From assembly GCA_963924555.1 (NCBI GenBank), contig OZ004582.1, forward strand, positions 1,736,001 through 1,800,000: a stretch of 64,000 nucleotides of DNA, read 5' to 3'. How positions within the stretch are numbered: position 1 is the stretch's first letter; every line of letters starts with the position of its first letter. Below the pieces are notes generated by a model that was not told the origin of the DNA, did not search any database, and worked only from the letters and a program-made list of their open reading frames with translations. This stretch comes from Crambe crambe. Its lineage: Eukaryota > Porifera > Demospongiae > Poecilosclerida > Crambeidae. The position numbers were made by a program, and so were the translations under genes. Below are positions 45,061 through 56,574 of this stretch, piece after piece.

Positions 45061-46320
45061 TCTAGTCACTTAACATACAAAATGTAGGTTGATCTGGTGG
45101 CTAAAACCTTTAGTAGGGCCTTCTAAATCATCTCAGCTAGCATGTACTTTATCAAGCTAGGGCTTGTTATCCAATGCATTATGTTTACTTACCTATAATG
45201 TGATCCGAAGTTAGTTTTACGTCTCCCTGTTCAGGTAGAGCCAAGCACTGATCCAGAGAATTCCTCAAAAATTGAATTTAATGTTTCCCCCGGGTGGTGT
45301 TTTTATAGCATCTCTAACTCTGCGTCTGTAGATGATTAGGCCTTCAGGCAGGTACCAATCAACTCCTTAGAGTTATCTATTCTGGTAAGATGGCCACTCC
45401 TCAGTATAGATGCTCATCCTACATCGCTGTATGTATAGCTAGTCTGCTCACTTTATCATGCCAGTGTGTGCACCTCCAACTACACAAATCTTCCACATCC
45501 AGTGCTATGTACTTACAAAAGTTTAAAAAAAGTTTTTTTTGCCTCGGCACCGAAGTGCCGAGGCGCAGTGCTGGACTATGCGTGGTACATACTTCTTAAT
45601 AGTACACCCACGCAATACATTGCATGCGTATGTGCAATTGAAAAAAAAGTGGAGTAGGCCTAGCCACTATAGATTTGAGTGCTAAAACACGTAGAAATCT
45701 CAGAGAATCGATCGAGAGACAGCGAGAAAGTAACGGACAGTAACAGCAGAGACGACAGTCTACGCGATACATGTATGTGCATCCTACAGGCCACGCCAGG
45801 CAACACTCAACAGGAAAGGCTAAGAGCGTGAGAGAACACCGACTACATGCCAGAAAGTCACAGCAGAGACAACAGTCTAGTCAAAGCCAGGATTATCAGA
45901 AAGTAACAGCAGAGACAACAGTAAGAAAGCCAGGACCACTTAGAGAACGACTACAAGCCAGAGGCGACCACATGTGATCAGCTAGACATCAGGAAAGGCA
46001 AGAACAATGAAATCAAAGACTATACAGGCCTTGCATGGAAGTGAGCATTTGAGAAGGGCACTGAGACACAAGTAAATTCATCACAGGAATTGACATTTGA
46101 ATCATCTGACTTATTTAACATAGACCCTTCATTGATTACAAAAATTTGAATTTCAACAGTGTCATTGTTCCATATAGCTAGCTACCAGTGCCGAGGCATA
46201 AGTCTTTTTAAAGACTAACTTGTTAAAGGTTATATTATGAATTTCTATAATAGCTAATTACAAAGAAAAAGAATGGAAACAAGTGAGCGCAAAAAATTTC
46301 TTCTAAATAATAAGTGAAGT
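45061..46320. other. No gene; hairpin-bounded repeat element 45533-46225
   Basis: GCCTCGGCAccgaagTGCCGAGGC is a perfect hairpin at 45541-45564. A T/A-run plus TGCCGAGGC recurs inverted near 46190. Inside, 'cagcagagacaacagt' is repeated at 45745, 45863 and 45908. This fits a MITE-like element, imperfectly bounded. Confidence 0.4.
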
Positions 46321-46562
46321 ATGAAATTCAGCTGCATTCCTATTATTCCTAGCCCTCCTAATTTCAATAACCACGCCTCCCAACTTAAATCCCTACTCTT
46401 CACTCCCCCTTACTATTCCTAGGCCTAGGAGTGAAGTAGGAATAGTAGCATATTTATTGCTGTGATTCTGGGGTTAGCTGAAGGGGGAGTGAAGAGTTGG
46501 GATTTAAGTGGGGAGGCGTGGTTATTGAAATTAGGAGGGCTAGGAGTGAGCTGAATTTTATT
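46321..46562. repeat. ~240-bp palindrome with ~66-bp arms
   Basis: CCTAGCCCTCCTAATTTCAA ... CTTCACTCCCCCTT is followed, after a ~70-bp spacer containing CCTAGGCCTAGG, by its near-exact complement. Flanks AATTCAGCT are also inverted. Confidence 0.85.
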
Positions 46563-46727
46563 TTGGTGCTCATGATTATAAAATTATAGTCAAATTAAAA
46601 ACTTATTCACAACGATTTGATATCCTGGTGAACTGTAGGAGTGGTAGCAGTGTGCAAATACACCATTCCCCGACAGGAATCTAAAATGATGGACTTCCGC
46701 CTCTCCTATGTCAGTGCCACATGAATG

Positions 46728-48072
46728 ATCCAGTGGAATGGAATGGTGGAACCAAAAAAAAAATCCTGTCACTAGGATGGGGTGTTGGGGTGTTACTTTT
46801 AGAGCTTACTATCCTGAAAAAGGTGCACACTTGGAGTGTAGACCTAGCTATAAATATGCACTCCTTGCGCTCTCGCCAACTGAATTATAAGGGATGAGTA
46901 TTTAATTTTTTCAGTCAATATTAATGCCTAGATAATCCTTTAAAGCTGTTTTATGATCTGGTGTTAATAGAAATTTTATATCTTCGGACACAAAGAGCAT
47001 TGATGGCTGAAAGAATGGCCATTTACTCAGAATGCAAGGTAAATTTGGGTGGTAGTAAGCATTTCCAAAACGACTGTGGAAGAGATGAAGTAGGTGAGGA
47101 AAATGAACGCCATTCTTCATGTCGGACAACTAAATCATATGGTGAAATGACTGGTTTCTGATACCGCTGACCACATCCTGAGCAAACAGATATGTTTCCA
47201 GTTATGAAACACAATTGGAATAGTCCTGTGGTGTTGATGGGGGATATAACTGATGCCTCTGTGGTACATTTGGCCAAGGTACATAATCTTGAGTCGATGG
47301 ACTATTTGTAACTATAGCACTTGCACAAAATGATGAACTTGTTATGTTTGTAATATCATGTGAACATTGTAGAGCGAAGCTACTTGGAAATTTGATGAAG
47401 GCTCAGGTATTTCCAGAGAAACTCTAGATTCCACTGTTTCCTTCCTCTTACGCTTTCTGGGTGGTTCAGATCCCTTACGTCCTTTACCCTTGGGCATTCC
47501 AGAAGTAGCCATGGATGTGAGATTAGGTGCATGCTTGGTTTTTTTGTAAAACCATTTTTATACTACATACCAGTAACGAATGCTAGAATTCTTCTAAATC
47601 CCTGATTTGAAGGGTGGTGACTATATAATCGCCGCAACTTAAAACAATCACTTGCTTCTGATGCACATTTCTCAATTTCCATCACATCACTTAGCACATG
47701 GAATTCTACTGAGCATGCTCAAGAAATCATGTGCGTGGGCGTGGCTTAAATTTTAATATGTGACTGTATAACTATGTAGTTAGCTTAAAGTAAGCTCTGG
47801 GTGTGCAGTTTACTTGCTTACAAGAAGAACAGAGAACTGGGTCTTTAGGAATCTGGTATCTAGCAATAGATTACTGAACTAGAACTGACTACGACTGTAT
47901 ATACTGTAAGTAGAGTACTAGCCTCGTCCCCAGGGGCCTGGGTAGAGTACATGCATATCTAGTTAGTCTCGCGATCGAGTCTGGCCCGCGAGACTATATC
48001 TAGTTCCAGTCATGATATGATTATTGAAGTATTTGAAAAAGTTGGTTCCACCATTCCATTCCACTGGACCAT
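46728..48072. mobile_element. Candidate 1.3-kb element bounded by 24-28-bp inverted repeats
   Basis: CCAGTGGAATGGAATGGTGGAACC (46731-46754) recurs inverted at 48045-48071 (GGTTCCACCATTCCATTCCACTGG). The interior holds one minus-strand protein gene. No target duplication is recognised. A chance low-complexity match is possible because the repeat is rich in ATTCC. Confidence 0.4.
46908..47518 (-). pseudogene. Basic-start CxxC transposon protein, one frame shift
   Basis: Start MATSGMPKGKGRKGSEPP then RKRKRK, a nuclear-localisation-type cluster. The C-terminal portion reads LCFITGNISVCSGCGQRY, DLVVRHEEWRSF, then after a shift FGNAYYHPNLPC and LTPDHKTALKDYLG. I recognise the CxGC ... HxEWR ... 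FGNxYYH pattern from predicted proteins associated with transposons in molluscs and cnidarians, name unknown. A stop near 47330 separates the basic N-terminus from the rest. This may be an intron. Confidence 0.5.
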
Positions 48073-49340
48073 TCCACCGATTTAAAACCTCATGGAGTTT
48101 TTGGTAAAGATTTCCATTGATCATACAAAGACCATAGCAGTAGGTTTTGAACAATACCTGAAGAGCTGTAAAATATTAGGGTGCCAGAAACTATTATTAA
48201 AGAAGTTAATGATCACTACAATTTGCAAACAGCACTGCACACATTGTTAATACCAGTTCAAGGCTGAAACTTCGGCCTGAAACTGATCAACTGTCTTGTC
48301 TCATAAAAGAGCAGCCTTACCTTCCTATAATTATAAAGATAAGTTAGAATAAATAAACATGATAGAAACAATAATGTGTATTATACTCACCATTTTAATG
48401 GCAACAGCACTATAATGAAGCGTTCTTGTATACTATTCCATACCTACCCTTGCCAAGTATTGCAGCATAAAAGCTCTACTGTCTGATCAGAATAACTAGC
48501 TAAACTGATCATTACATTTATATAAAGGGAGGAGAGTATGGGGGATGAGCATCTGCAGTGCAAATGAGCAGTGCGGATATTGAGCAGAGATATTTTAATC
48601 TATAAAGCATTCAATACTGTTGAGCTAGCTAGCAGAGTCTGTACTACAGACTCCACATTCTCAATGGCTGCTGAGATTTGGTTGTCTTGCTTGAGGGAGG
48701 AGAGTATGGGGGATGAGCATCTGCAGTGCAAATGAGCAGTGCTATAATGAAAAGCGCTGAAGTGCTAACCCTCTGCGCACACTATATGTGTGTGTTTGTG
48801 GATATTGAGCAGAGATATTTTAATCTATAAAGCATTATTATGATGGCATGTGCACGTCACAATGTCTGTAGCTGTGACATCATCGGTGATGATGAAAATT
48901 TTAAAACTCCTGAAATAAACTCCAACAGTGAGAGTGATATTCAAGAATTTGATGTATGGCAAAACTTACTTTTTTTAATCTCCACAGTATCTTCGGTCCT
49001 TTGACTACCTCCATACCAAATTTGAGGAGGAGGGAAGGTGGGGAAGCGCTCGAGTTGAAGTCACCAAGCATAATTATTTTGACCTAGATGCCCAAAGATT
49101 AATATTGAATTACGGAGGGCATGCATACGTAGTGCGTGGAAAAAAGGGAAATTCCCCCAAAATTATATTGTTGAATCTAGACATATCTTATTATACGCGT
49201 GCACTATCGAGTGGCAAAAGTGTACAGCAAGCTTACCGGGTGGCAGCTGTTTTGTGTAGCTATGGCGAGTGGCTTTAGTAGGAACTATTCTAAACACTAT
49301 GTAGAGCAAGAGAAGTGTGTCAAGGACAGATAGAACCTGG
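47519..49340. other. No gene; internal direct duplications
   Basis: 'gggaggagagtatgggggatgagcatctgcagtgcaaatg' occurs at 48528 and 48695. A 37-bp 'ggatattgagcagagatatt' block occurs at 48575 and 48799. 48895-48966 is repeated at ~52847-52942. Confidence 0.7.
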
Positions 49341-49348
49341 TATGGACC

Positions 49349-49780
49349 TTGATTGGACCTAGTATGGATGATCCATACACTCCAGCAGCTGTTGATGTTA
49401 CTGTGAACATGCCAGAGGTAAAGTATCCTGATGTGTACAATTACCTGATAGCTATTGCTAATGTCACATGTTTCTTCAAGTATAGCATTTTACCTGAACT
49501 ACTTGCCAAGTGGTGGCTACACCAAACCACATTGGCCATTGAAGACAAGTGATGGTAACAGCAATGCTATAGCTGATAGCTCTGTGTCCGAGTCACTAGA
49601 GGAGAAGTGGTGTTGTTGCAGAAGAGGTGAAGATGTAGGGGATACGATCATGTATGAAAGCAAGAAGCGTGTGATAGAATGGTTTCGTTTGGAATGTCAA
49701 AGAACACATGCACTAATACCAAAGGGAAATGGTACTGCCCTGATTGTAGGAAAACTGTAAAATAATCATTTTGTATAGTT
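49349..49780 (+). pseudogene. Remnant of a SWIM/YqaJ-PHD type element
   Basis: The first frame has MPEVKYPDVYNYLI, which matches the start of animal transposon proteins carrying SWIM and YqaJ nuclease domains. The second has a PHD finger: WCCCRRGEDVG ... IEWFRLECQ ... IPKG, with two zinc ligands replaced (Cys to Tyr and His to Arg). After a 1-base shift the final WYCPDC motif appears in the next frame. The nuclease middle is missing, implying an internal deletion. Confidence 0.55.
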
Positions 49781-49865
49781 GTATTTGTATTTCAGTTGTG
49801 CCATCAAGATTTTTTAAAACAATACAATACAATGTGACAAAAATAACGTATAATATGTTCAATCA

Positions 49866-50115
49866 AAGGGTACAACCGACTTGCAACATTACATAAAGCA
49901 CAACAAATAATGATATTAATGTCTGATTCAGGGTTATTATCATGTAAATTGAAATAGTTGAAATATAGTGTATTTTGCCTCGAATGTCTGATGACTCCTC
50001 CACATGTATTCTAACCCGAGATAGCTGACGTGCTTTATCAACTTCTAATCTTGACAAATGTTTTTTCCCCTGGTGGGATATTTATTTCTGCATTAAACCC
50101 CCTATCGGCCAATAT
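49866..50115 (-). pseudogene. DDE_Tnp_4 transposase C-terminal fragment
   Basis: On the minus strand one frame gives ILADRGFNAEINIPPG. After a 1-base shift, KHLSRLEVDKARQLSRVRIHVE follows. The DRGF (Asp) and RIHVE (Glu) motifs are those of Harbinger/THAP-associated DDE_Tnp_4 nucleases. The tail after Glu is diverged. It abuts the truncated hAT at 50116. Confidence 0.65.
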
Positions 50116-51730
50116 CTAGTTACCAGCACAGCCAACAAGAGTGCTCAGTAGGTTGCCAGCTCTTTCTGTTGGTAGCTGCAAGCCACAAGGATCTTCTGCT
50201 ATAAAAACTGACACCACAGCCTCTGTAGGATCGCTTCGATCAACTGCACAAGCACGGATAGCTATGCTTGGAGGGTCTAAGGACAACTTGTCAGCACTCA
50301 TTGTAGCTTTTTCCCAAAATAAATCAAACATTTGGTCAGTTCTTATGGACTGAAGAGTCTTCACAGTAAGATTAGCACTTTGCTGACCTTCAGCTGCCGA
50401 TAAAGATTGGTTTTGTAAGGTTTTGCTCAAGTTATCTGTGTTGGAGTACAAGCTCCCCCAGTAAACAACTAAATAAGAATCAAATTTTTCCATGATGGCA
50501 GTAACTCCAATAAGATGACCAATGATTTCAGTATCTTTTCTTCTCATAGCTGCTGTAGTACAGAGTAATTGGAAATAATACTTGCTAAAGCATCACCTCT
50601 TACGGTCCAACGTGTTGGACAAAGTACACGTATGCCTGGGCTTTCTGGAGCCAACTCTTATTTTATTTTCTGAAAAAGTGAATCCCTCCGAGGTGAAAAC
50701 TTTATTAGCTAGACCACTTCGAATGCCCGACATGTTACTGGCCCCATCATAACACTGCCCTCTTATTTTTTGTGTAGAAAGATTTTAGATTCAATACTAT
50801 CAACGGTATAGAGGCCAATAAAATCTTCATGCACTGCAAGATTTTCATCTACCCATCGAAGAACTATGACCACTTGTTCTTTGTTACTACAGTCAGTTGC
50901 TTCATCCGACATTATGGTATAAAAACAAGCAGCTTGAATAGAAGAAACTACTTCACGGAGTAATGTTAATCCCATAATTTTTGTAATCTCATTTTGAATT
51001 TGTGGTGATGTATATTTATCACTTTTTTTCTTTACCCACAAAGATATACTAGGGTCTACTTCACTCTGAAATTTAAGTGTTTGCATAAAATTCCCATCAC
51101 TTTCATCACCATGGCCACGCAGAGGTAATCCCTGTCGACAGAGAAACCTTATATTAGACAAAATCTTTAGAAAAACTGAACGATTTATGGCCTTTTCTTT
51201 CATATGCTTTTCAGATAAAAGCTCTCCTACATTTCTAGTAGTAGCTGGAAGGACAATAATAGCTTCAACTGCAGCACGATGAGATTCAGTAACCTCATGC
51301 TTTTTAAAGTTAGAGGTTGCATCCTTCCAATTTGTAAAGCCAGAAGAAATATAAGTCGAATCAACATTGATTGATCTAATTTTTTTCTCTTTCATTGCTT
51401 TGGTACACACAAAGCAAAAGGCAGAATCATTTTTTGCATTGTAATGCAACCATGACCATTTACTGACCAAACTTACGCTTTGGAAAAGGAAATCCATGCT
51501 GAGGCTGGTGAGGCAAGCTACCAATCTCTATCAGCTGGCCACCACAAGCACTAAACTTCTTTGCCATCATAAATATCAGCTGCTTATGCTAGCTACCACT
51601 GGGCATGCTAAGTAGCTAGCAACCTAGATTGCAGTGATTACAGCACACAGTTCTAATTTTTTTGGAGAATCCCGCCTCAAAATCTACTAAGGCCAAAGCC
51701 TTAGTAGCCTTATAGGCTCCTACGCCCCTG
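50116..51730 (-). pseudogene. hAT transposase, 3' truncated, right TIR present
   Basis: The terminus at 51719-51730 reads CAGGGGCGTAGGA inward, the same end as the hAT at 6373. From there a TTF finger (AFCFVCTKAM ... VTESHRAAVEA) precedes LCRQGLPLRGHGDESDGNF and IMSDEATDCSNKEQ. A break near 50760 is followed by a ZMYM-type helical block to 50116. The dimerisation domain is missing. The DDE_Tnp_4 fragment lies at the cut edge. Confidence 0.8.
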
Positions 51731-51734
51731 TGTA

Positions 51735-54400
51735 GTCAGCTCACTTCACCATGCCATGCACATGTCATTTACATCGCTGTTGCTGTAAAGTTTTATATCA
51801 ACAAAACTTAAATAGCTAAACAAATTCTTCAACCAGAGACATTGTATGTACCTTCAAAAGAAAAAGATAAGGTTTATGTAGAGCTGGCTTTGTACTGTAG
51901 CCTCCCTCATTCAACTTCAAGCGCACTAAAAAAAAGGATAGAAACAGGTGAGCGTAAAAAATTTCTTCAAATAAAAAGGTTAAGTAGGGATAGCCTAAAA
52001 TCTATCTATAATGTGCTGCAGCCTTGTATGAAAATAATCTTCGCGATATTACCTCATAAACACTTTTAAAATGTTCACTCCTTTCAGTACTCCATTACAC
52101 TGCAGATGATCATCCTTCAAACTCTCCTCCCTGAACAGAATGAAATACTATAAAATTTGATCATTAAATAAATTTAGTTCAATTAAAAAAGCATTAGCTA
52201 TACCTTTAGTGTCTATAATTTTCATAATCACAAAGAAAAAGAATGCAAACAAGTGAATTTCTTCGAAATAAAAATGTGAAGTAGGGATGGCCACAAATTT
52301 AGCACATATAGCTATTTTATAACTGCAGCTTCATTATGAAAACCAAGTACTGCAGCATCAAAGCAGTATGGCCCAAAAATCTATGTATTAAGTTCACTCT
52401 CTGGCATGCAGTTATAATACAAAGTGCCCCATTCATTATTCTAACCATAAATTTAGCCATTGTATTAAAATATGTGTCTAGTGAGTTTGCCTAATTTTTT
52501 GAAAATTCTTGTCAAATTCCAATAAAAATACTGATGAATCAGTATGATCGGAGGCTCTGCTATTGTTGCCTTCTTCTCCAAACACCATGCATGCCCTAAA
52601 CACTGCCAAAACAAAAGCTGGAATGAGTACATTGATGTTAAGAAGAAAATCCAAGATGGAGACAGGTTGAAAGTTATTATTTCTCAGGTTAGGGGCCTCC
52701 ATATAGGGGCCAACCATTGTGTTATCAAAATGAATAGCTATGACATTATAATTTCCAGGTGTAGCACAGTGTTTAATGTAAGTTGATGAGGATTTTAAGC
52801 TTGCATTTACCTATTTTATGTTTTATAGAAGCAAACATATTATGACAAAAGTGATGATGAAAAATTTAAAACTCCCAAGTAGTACTGAAATAAACTCCAA
52901 CAGTGAGAGTGATATTCAAGAATTTAATGTATGGCAAAATTAGCTGTGCATATGTAGGATGCAGACTCTTTTTCTAATTTAGCTAAGTAAATGAAGCACC
53001 ATGACCTTCAATAATTATGATCACACCAGCTATATCGAAACTAAGTCTCCACATAGGCACACCGGGCCACTTACAATTCTGTGGATACACCCCTGCGCTT
53101 ATACCAGCCAAAGACATAGCTGACAAGGGGAACCTTTGTTCTAACAACTACACTATGGCAACACTATAGTGGCTAGGAAAATTCTGGGGCGAGCGCACAG
53201 AGAACAAACCCATTAAAGTGATGAACATAGTGACAATAAAAGCCAAAGGGCTACAAGGAAAATAATGATTTATTAACAATGAAATACAAAACAAGGGGGA
53301 GGGATGCCATAAAGAGTCAGGAGTGGTAAAGCAGGTCTCGGCCAGTAGTACATTCAGAGCATATTGTGCTATTGCACATTGTATTTCACTAGCAGCATCT
53401 GAGATTAACTACTGGTCTGTCTTAGAAAGTGTTGACAACACTTTGAAGCATGGCGAACAGTATCGAAAGATATCCCTTGAGAGTCACAAGAAATGGTTGA
53501 CTTTTTATCTCACTGCTGTAAGTCACGCCATTTTTTTTTACAGATAATGAATGAGTAGCTATATAGAAAAGTATCTTGACAGGTGCAATGCTATCCATGA
53601 TGCCTGGAATCAAATCTGGCATTTTCTCTCCAGCTTGACGTAACTGAGACATGTATCTCATCTGTCCTCATATAATTCGAACACATTGTAATCAGAGATT
53701 TTTCTGCTGGGTTGCACCCACGAATGGCAAGGTGCAGTCCTCGCTGCACATAAAAAATCGAGATCTAACTCCAGGAAAATTGCAATGAGGCTATAAATAA
53801 ACTAAAGAGATTTTTCATTAATTTAGAAGGTTTCCATTCTTCCTGTGAGTAGATGAGGGTTCAAAAGTACCTTCTTTCAATCCAACACCATCATATGTCA
53901 TCAGGTATATCAATTGCAAAAATGACAGAAGGGATCATGTTCAGTTTGATCTCCTACTTCGAACATCTCATTTTTTCGGACAAGCACTCTTCTCCCTCGT
54001 TCAGCAGCTGGTTGACTCTCTTCGATACCGAAAAATTGCAGCTGCGTAATGGGAATCTTCATGCTCCTTCCTAAATTGGCGTGCCTATGGAAGCCGAAAA
54101 GGGCACTTTTTTTCAAGTTGAGAGTCAGTGAGTGGCGGCAACAGTCGGCGACAGGCAGAGAGTGGCCGTGCATGTTAGGAAGGTAAAGGGTCGGCAAAGA
54201 CATAGGGAGTTGGTAAGGTACTTATTCATGCAGACCCGATATGTTATTGAAGCAATTGATGCAATTGCTTCATTTCGTCTTAAATCATAAGACAGCTGTT
54301 TTAAGGGCAATTATTTGGAGAACAAGTAATAAGAAGTGTTATTGTGAAGGAGTGAAGGAGTGGCAGGAGGGAAAAGGTTTTGAGAAAGTATTATAGTTTA
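51735..54400. other. 2.7 kb with repeats only
   Basis: Copies of a ~65-bp repeat ('aaaaatttcttc' with 'aagtagggatggcc') lie at 51925-51990 and 52228-52295, and a third at 46258-46325. The 52847-52942 block duplicates 48895-48966. Short frames at 53323-53547 and 53422-53661 are unsupported. Confidence 0.6.
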
Positions 54401-54410
54401 AGATCCTCTA

Positions 54411-54660
54411 GTGTGGCCAATCTACTTTACCATATGCAAGCCTATTCGTATGCCCATGGAGAAATTTGATCTTCTGTGCCATCTACCAGATCCAGTGCAT
54501 GGAGAAGGAGAACATTATAAACCCTTTCTTGACGTATTCAGCACATCCACTAGTCTTCAGACTAAAAAGTCAAAACAAAAGTCACTTCCATTCAGTGCTA
54601 GAGTACCTCCAGAACTTGCTTGATGAATTTACTTACCTGTGGAGCACAATTGGATGACCT
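54411..54660 (+). pseudogene. Short transposon-type fragment (LPDPV...GEHYKPF)
   Basis: The HLPDPVHGEGEHYKPFLDVF motif resembles a conserved block in repeat-encoded animal proteins. It is followed by a frame shift. Nothing else of that protein is visible. Confidence 0.35.
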
Positions 54661-55074
54661 TGATTTGGAAGGTAAATTGAAAGATGGTGTGGCCATGAGG
54701 GTCATACGATGCTACCAGCCAGTTGAAAAGCTATACTATTCTGTTTGAACTTATGCATTTACTGTTGTTCAGTGGCCGCTGATAAACAAAACTCCAGAAG
54801 AAGATCAATTCAAGTACCTGCTATCACAAATAATATCGGCCTCTTTCTTGACAAGGTGAGGCATCTGTGAAGATGTAGAAAGAACCATTTTAGCTGAAAT
54901 ATCATCACATTGTCCCACATGGATTGCAGGGTTGCCAGGCTTAGATATATTGCTATCTTCTACTCTTATAGTTAAATGCTTCTCTTCATTAACATCCTGT
55001 TGGTTACATAAATCAAGAAATCTTGCTATAATTTGACGGTCTCATTTTCTCCAACTCAACTGCAGATACTGTGT

Positions 55075-55681
55075 AGTACTATTATTCGGGTAGCAATTGG
55101 TATTGATCATCACGGCGTTGCTGCAACAGTCGATTAAACCGCTTCTGAGAAGCAGCTGATATCCTGTGCATCTATTGATACCATCAACATCCAGATCTGG
55201 TACAAAGCAACGTAAACGGACTTGATGGTCCCAGGTATCTTGGCAGGTGCCATCCCATCAGCAAGCAGAGAGTAATGTAGCTGGCAAACAGAAGTGGTGA
55301 AACCTTTCCCTCTTTTGTTCGAACAGGTTCAGCTGCAGATCCACTCTTCCTCAATTTATCGACCAGCTTACTATTCTCCTCTTGAAGCTCATCCTCAATG
55401 GTGAGTAGGTCCTTAAGTGTAGCCTCGTTCACATCATTTGCTTTCTGCAGCTTGTTTTTTAAGGAACTCTGCTTTTTGGCCAAATCTGACTTATCTTTTG
55501 ATAGTTTCTGGAGAGTCTCTTTAGCAACTAACAAATCATCTGTCATGGTTTCCAAGTTATTCTTCAGTTCCTGTATCTCGGCCTGTTGCTCCTCCACCTT
55601 GTCACTTAAGCCTTTATAGTCCTCCTGACAACTTTTGTTGGCTCCATAGGACATTAAAGCAGTGTCTGGAACATCAGACAA
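55075..55681 (-). pseudogene. Coiled-coil N-terminus of a transposon-type protein
   Basis: Met-start, then about 95 residues of heptad-rich coiled coil (EEQQAEIQELKNNLE ... KLQKAND). A short EPVRTKEGKVSPLLF linker follows and the frame breaks. The next frame reads MAPAKIPGTI and RCFVPDLDVD, the block that normally follows in this family. The later part is missing. The family is repeat-associated in cnidarians, unnamed to me. Confidence 0.5.
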
Positions 55682-56056
55682 AGCCAGATTATCAATGAAT
55701 TTATACGTGTTGACTGTCTATTCTGAGATAGAACAAGTTTGATCATCTTATGGCAACTTTATATTGATAGTTATACTTCATTTTATCAAACCGGACAGGC
55801 ATAGTATAGCTAGCTATTAGTGTCATTGATTATTAAACGGATGTAATGGCATGACTGACATCTGGGAACATCTCATTTAACATGAAACTCTATAGGTATA
55901 TAATGGCACATGCCTAAAGGGTCCTGATCCTGCTAATCCAATTGCTTGGTCAAGTGTGAGATTCCTTACCTGGCAGGTATTTGGTCTCTGAGGGTTGTGT
56001 TTTAGAGATAAGGTTTGTTGATATAATATCAATCTTAATCCTTAGACGAGTCAACT

Positions 56057-56560
56057 TTGGAGGTTCCAACGGGGGACCAGACTCCTATTGGTTTTTTGTT
56101 GATGCTGGCAACTCACACTCCATTGACAGCTAGAGTCCACAAAGGAGACTGGGACAAGATTGTTACACCTCTTCAAGAGGACGCGTGGAGGAGGGGATTG
56201 GTTGAGCATCCTGATCAAGTTGGTAGACTATTTACTCACAGGAACACGGGAAGGTTTTCGGGTGGGATTTGACTACAGGAGTTGCAAGTGTGTATCAGCA
56301 AAGGGGGTAGGAAAAAAGTGGATGAATATGTGGGGAAAGAGAGGGAGGCTGGTAGATTGTTGGGTCTGATTGTCCAGAGGTCCACATTAGTCCTTTTGGA
56401 GTGATTCCCAGGACCTTTCCTCACCAAGGAGAAGTAGTGTAAACGATGGAGGAGCTCTGCTCTTTATCATACATGTCGGTGGATGATGTGGCATGCAGAG
56501 TAGCCAAGGTGGGAAGAGGGGCTCGGTTGGCGAAGTTTGATCAAGTTCAGCGTATGAAGT
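56057..56560 (+). pseudogene. DIRS-like RT relic
   Basis: TPLTARVHKGDWDKIV, LLTGTREGFRVGFDY and LCSLSYMSVDDVACRVAKVGRG-like segments appear in successive frames, with LAKFD before the end. This is a short, shifted piece of the same RT family as 38989-39981 but on the other strand. Confidence 0.6.
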
Positions 56561-56574
56561 GTTACGTACAAAAG

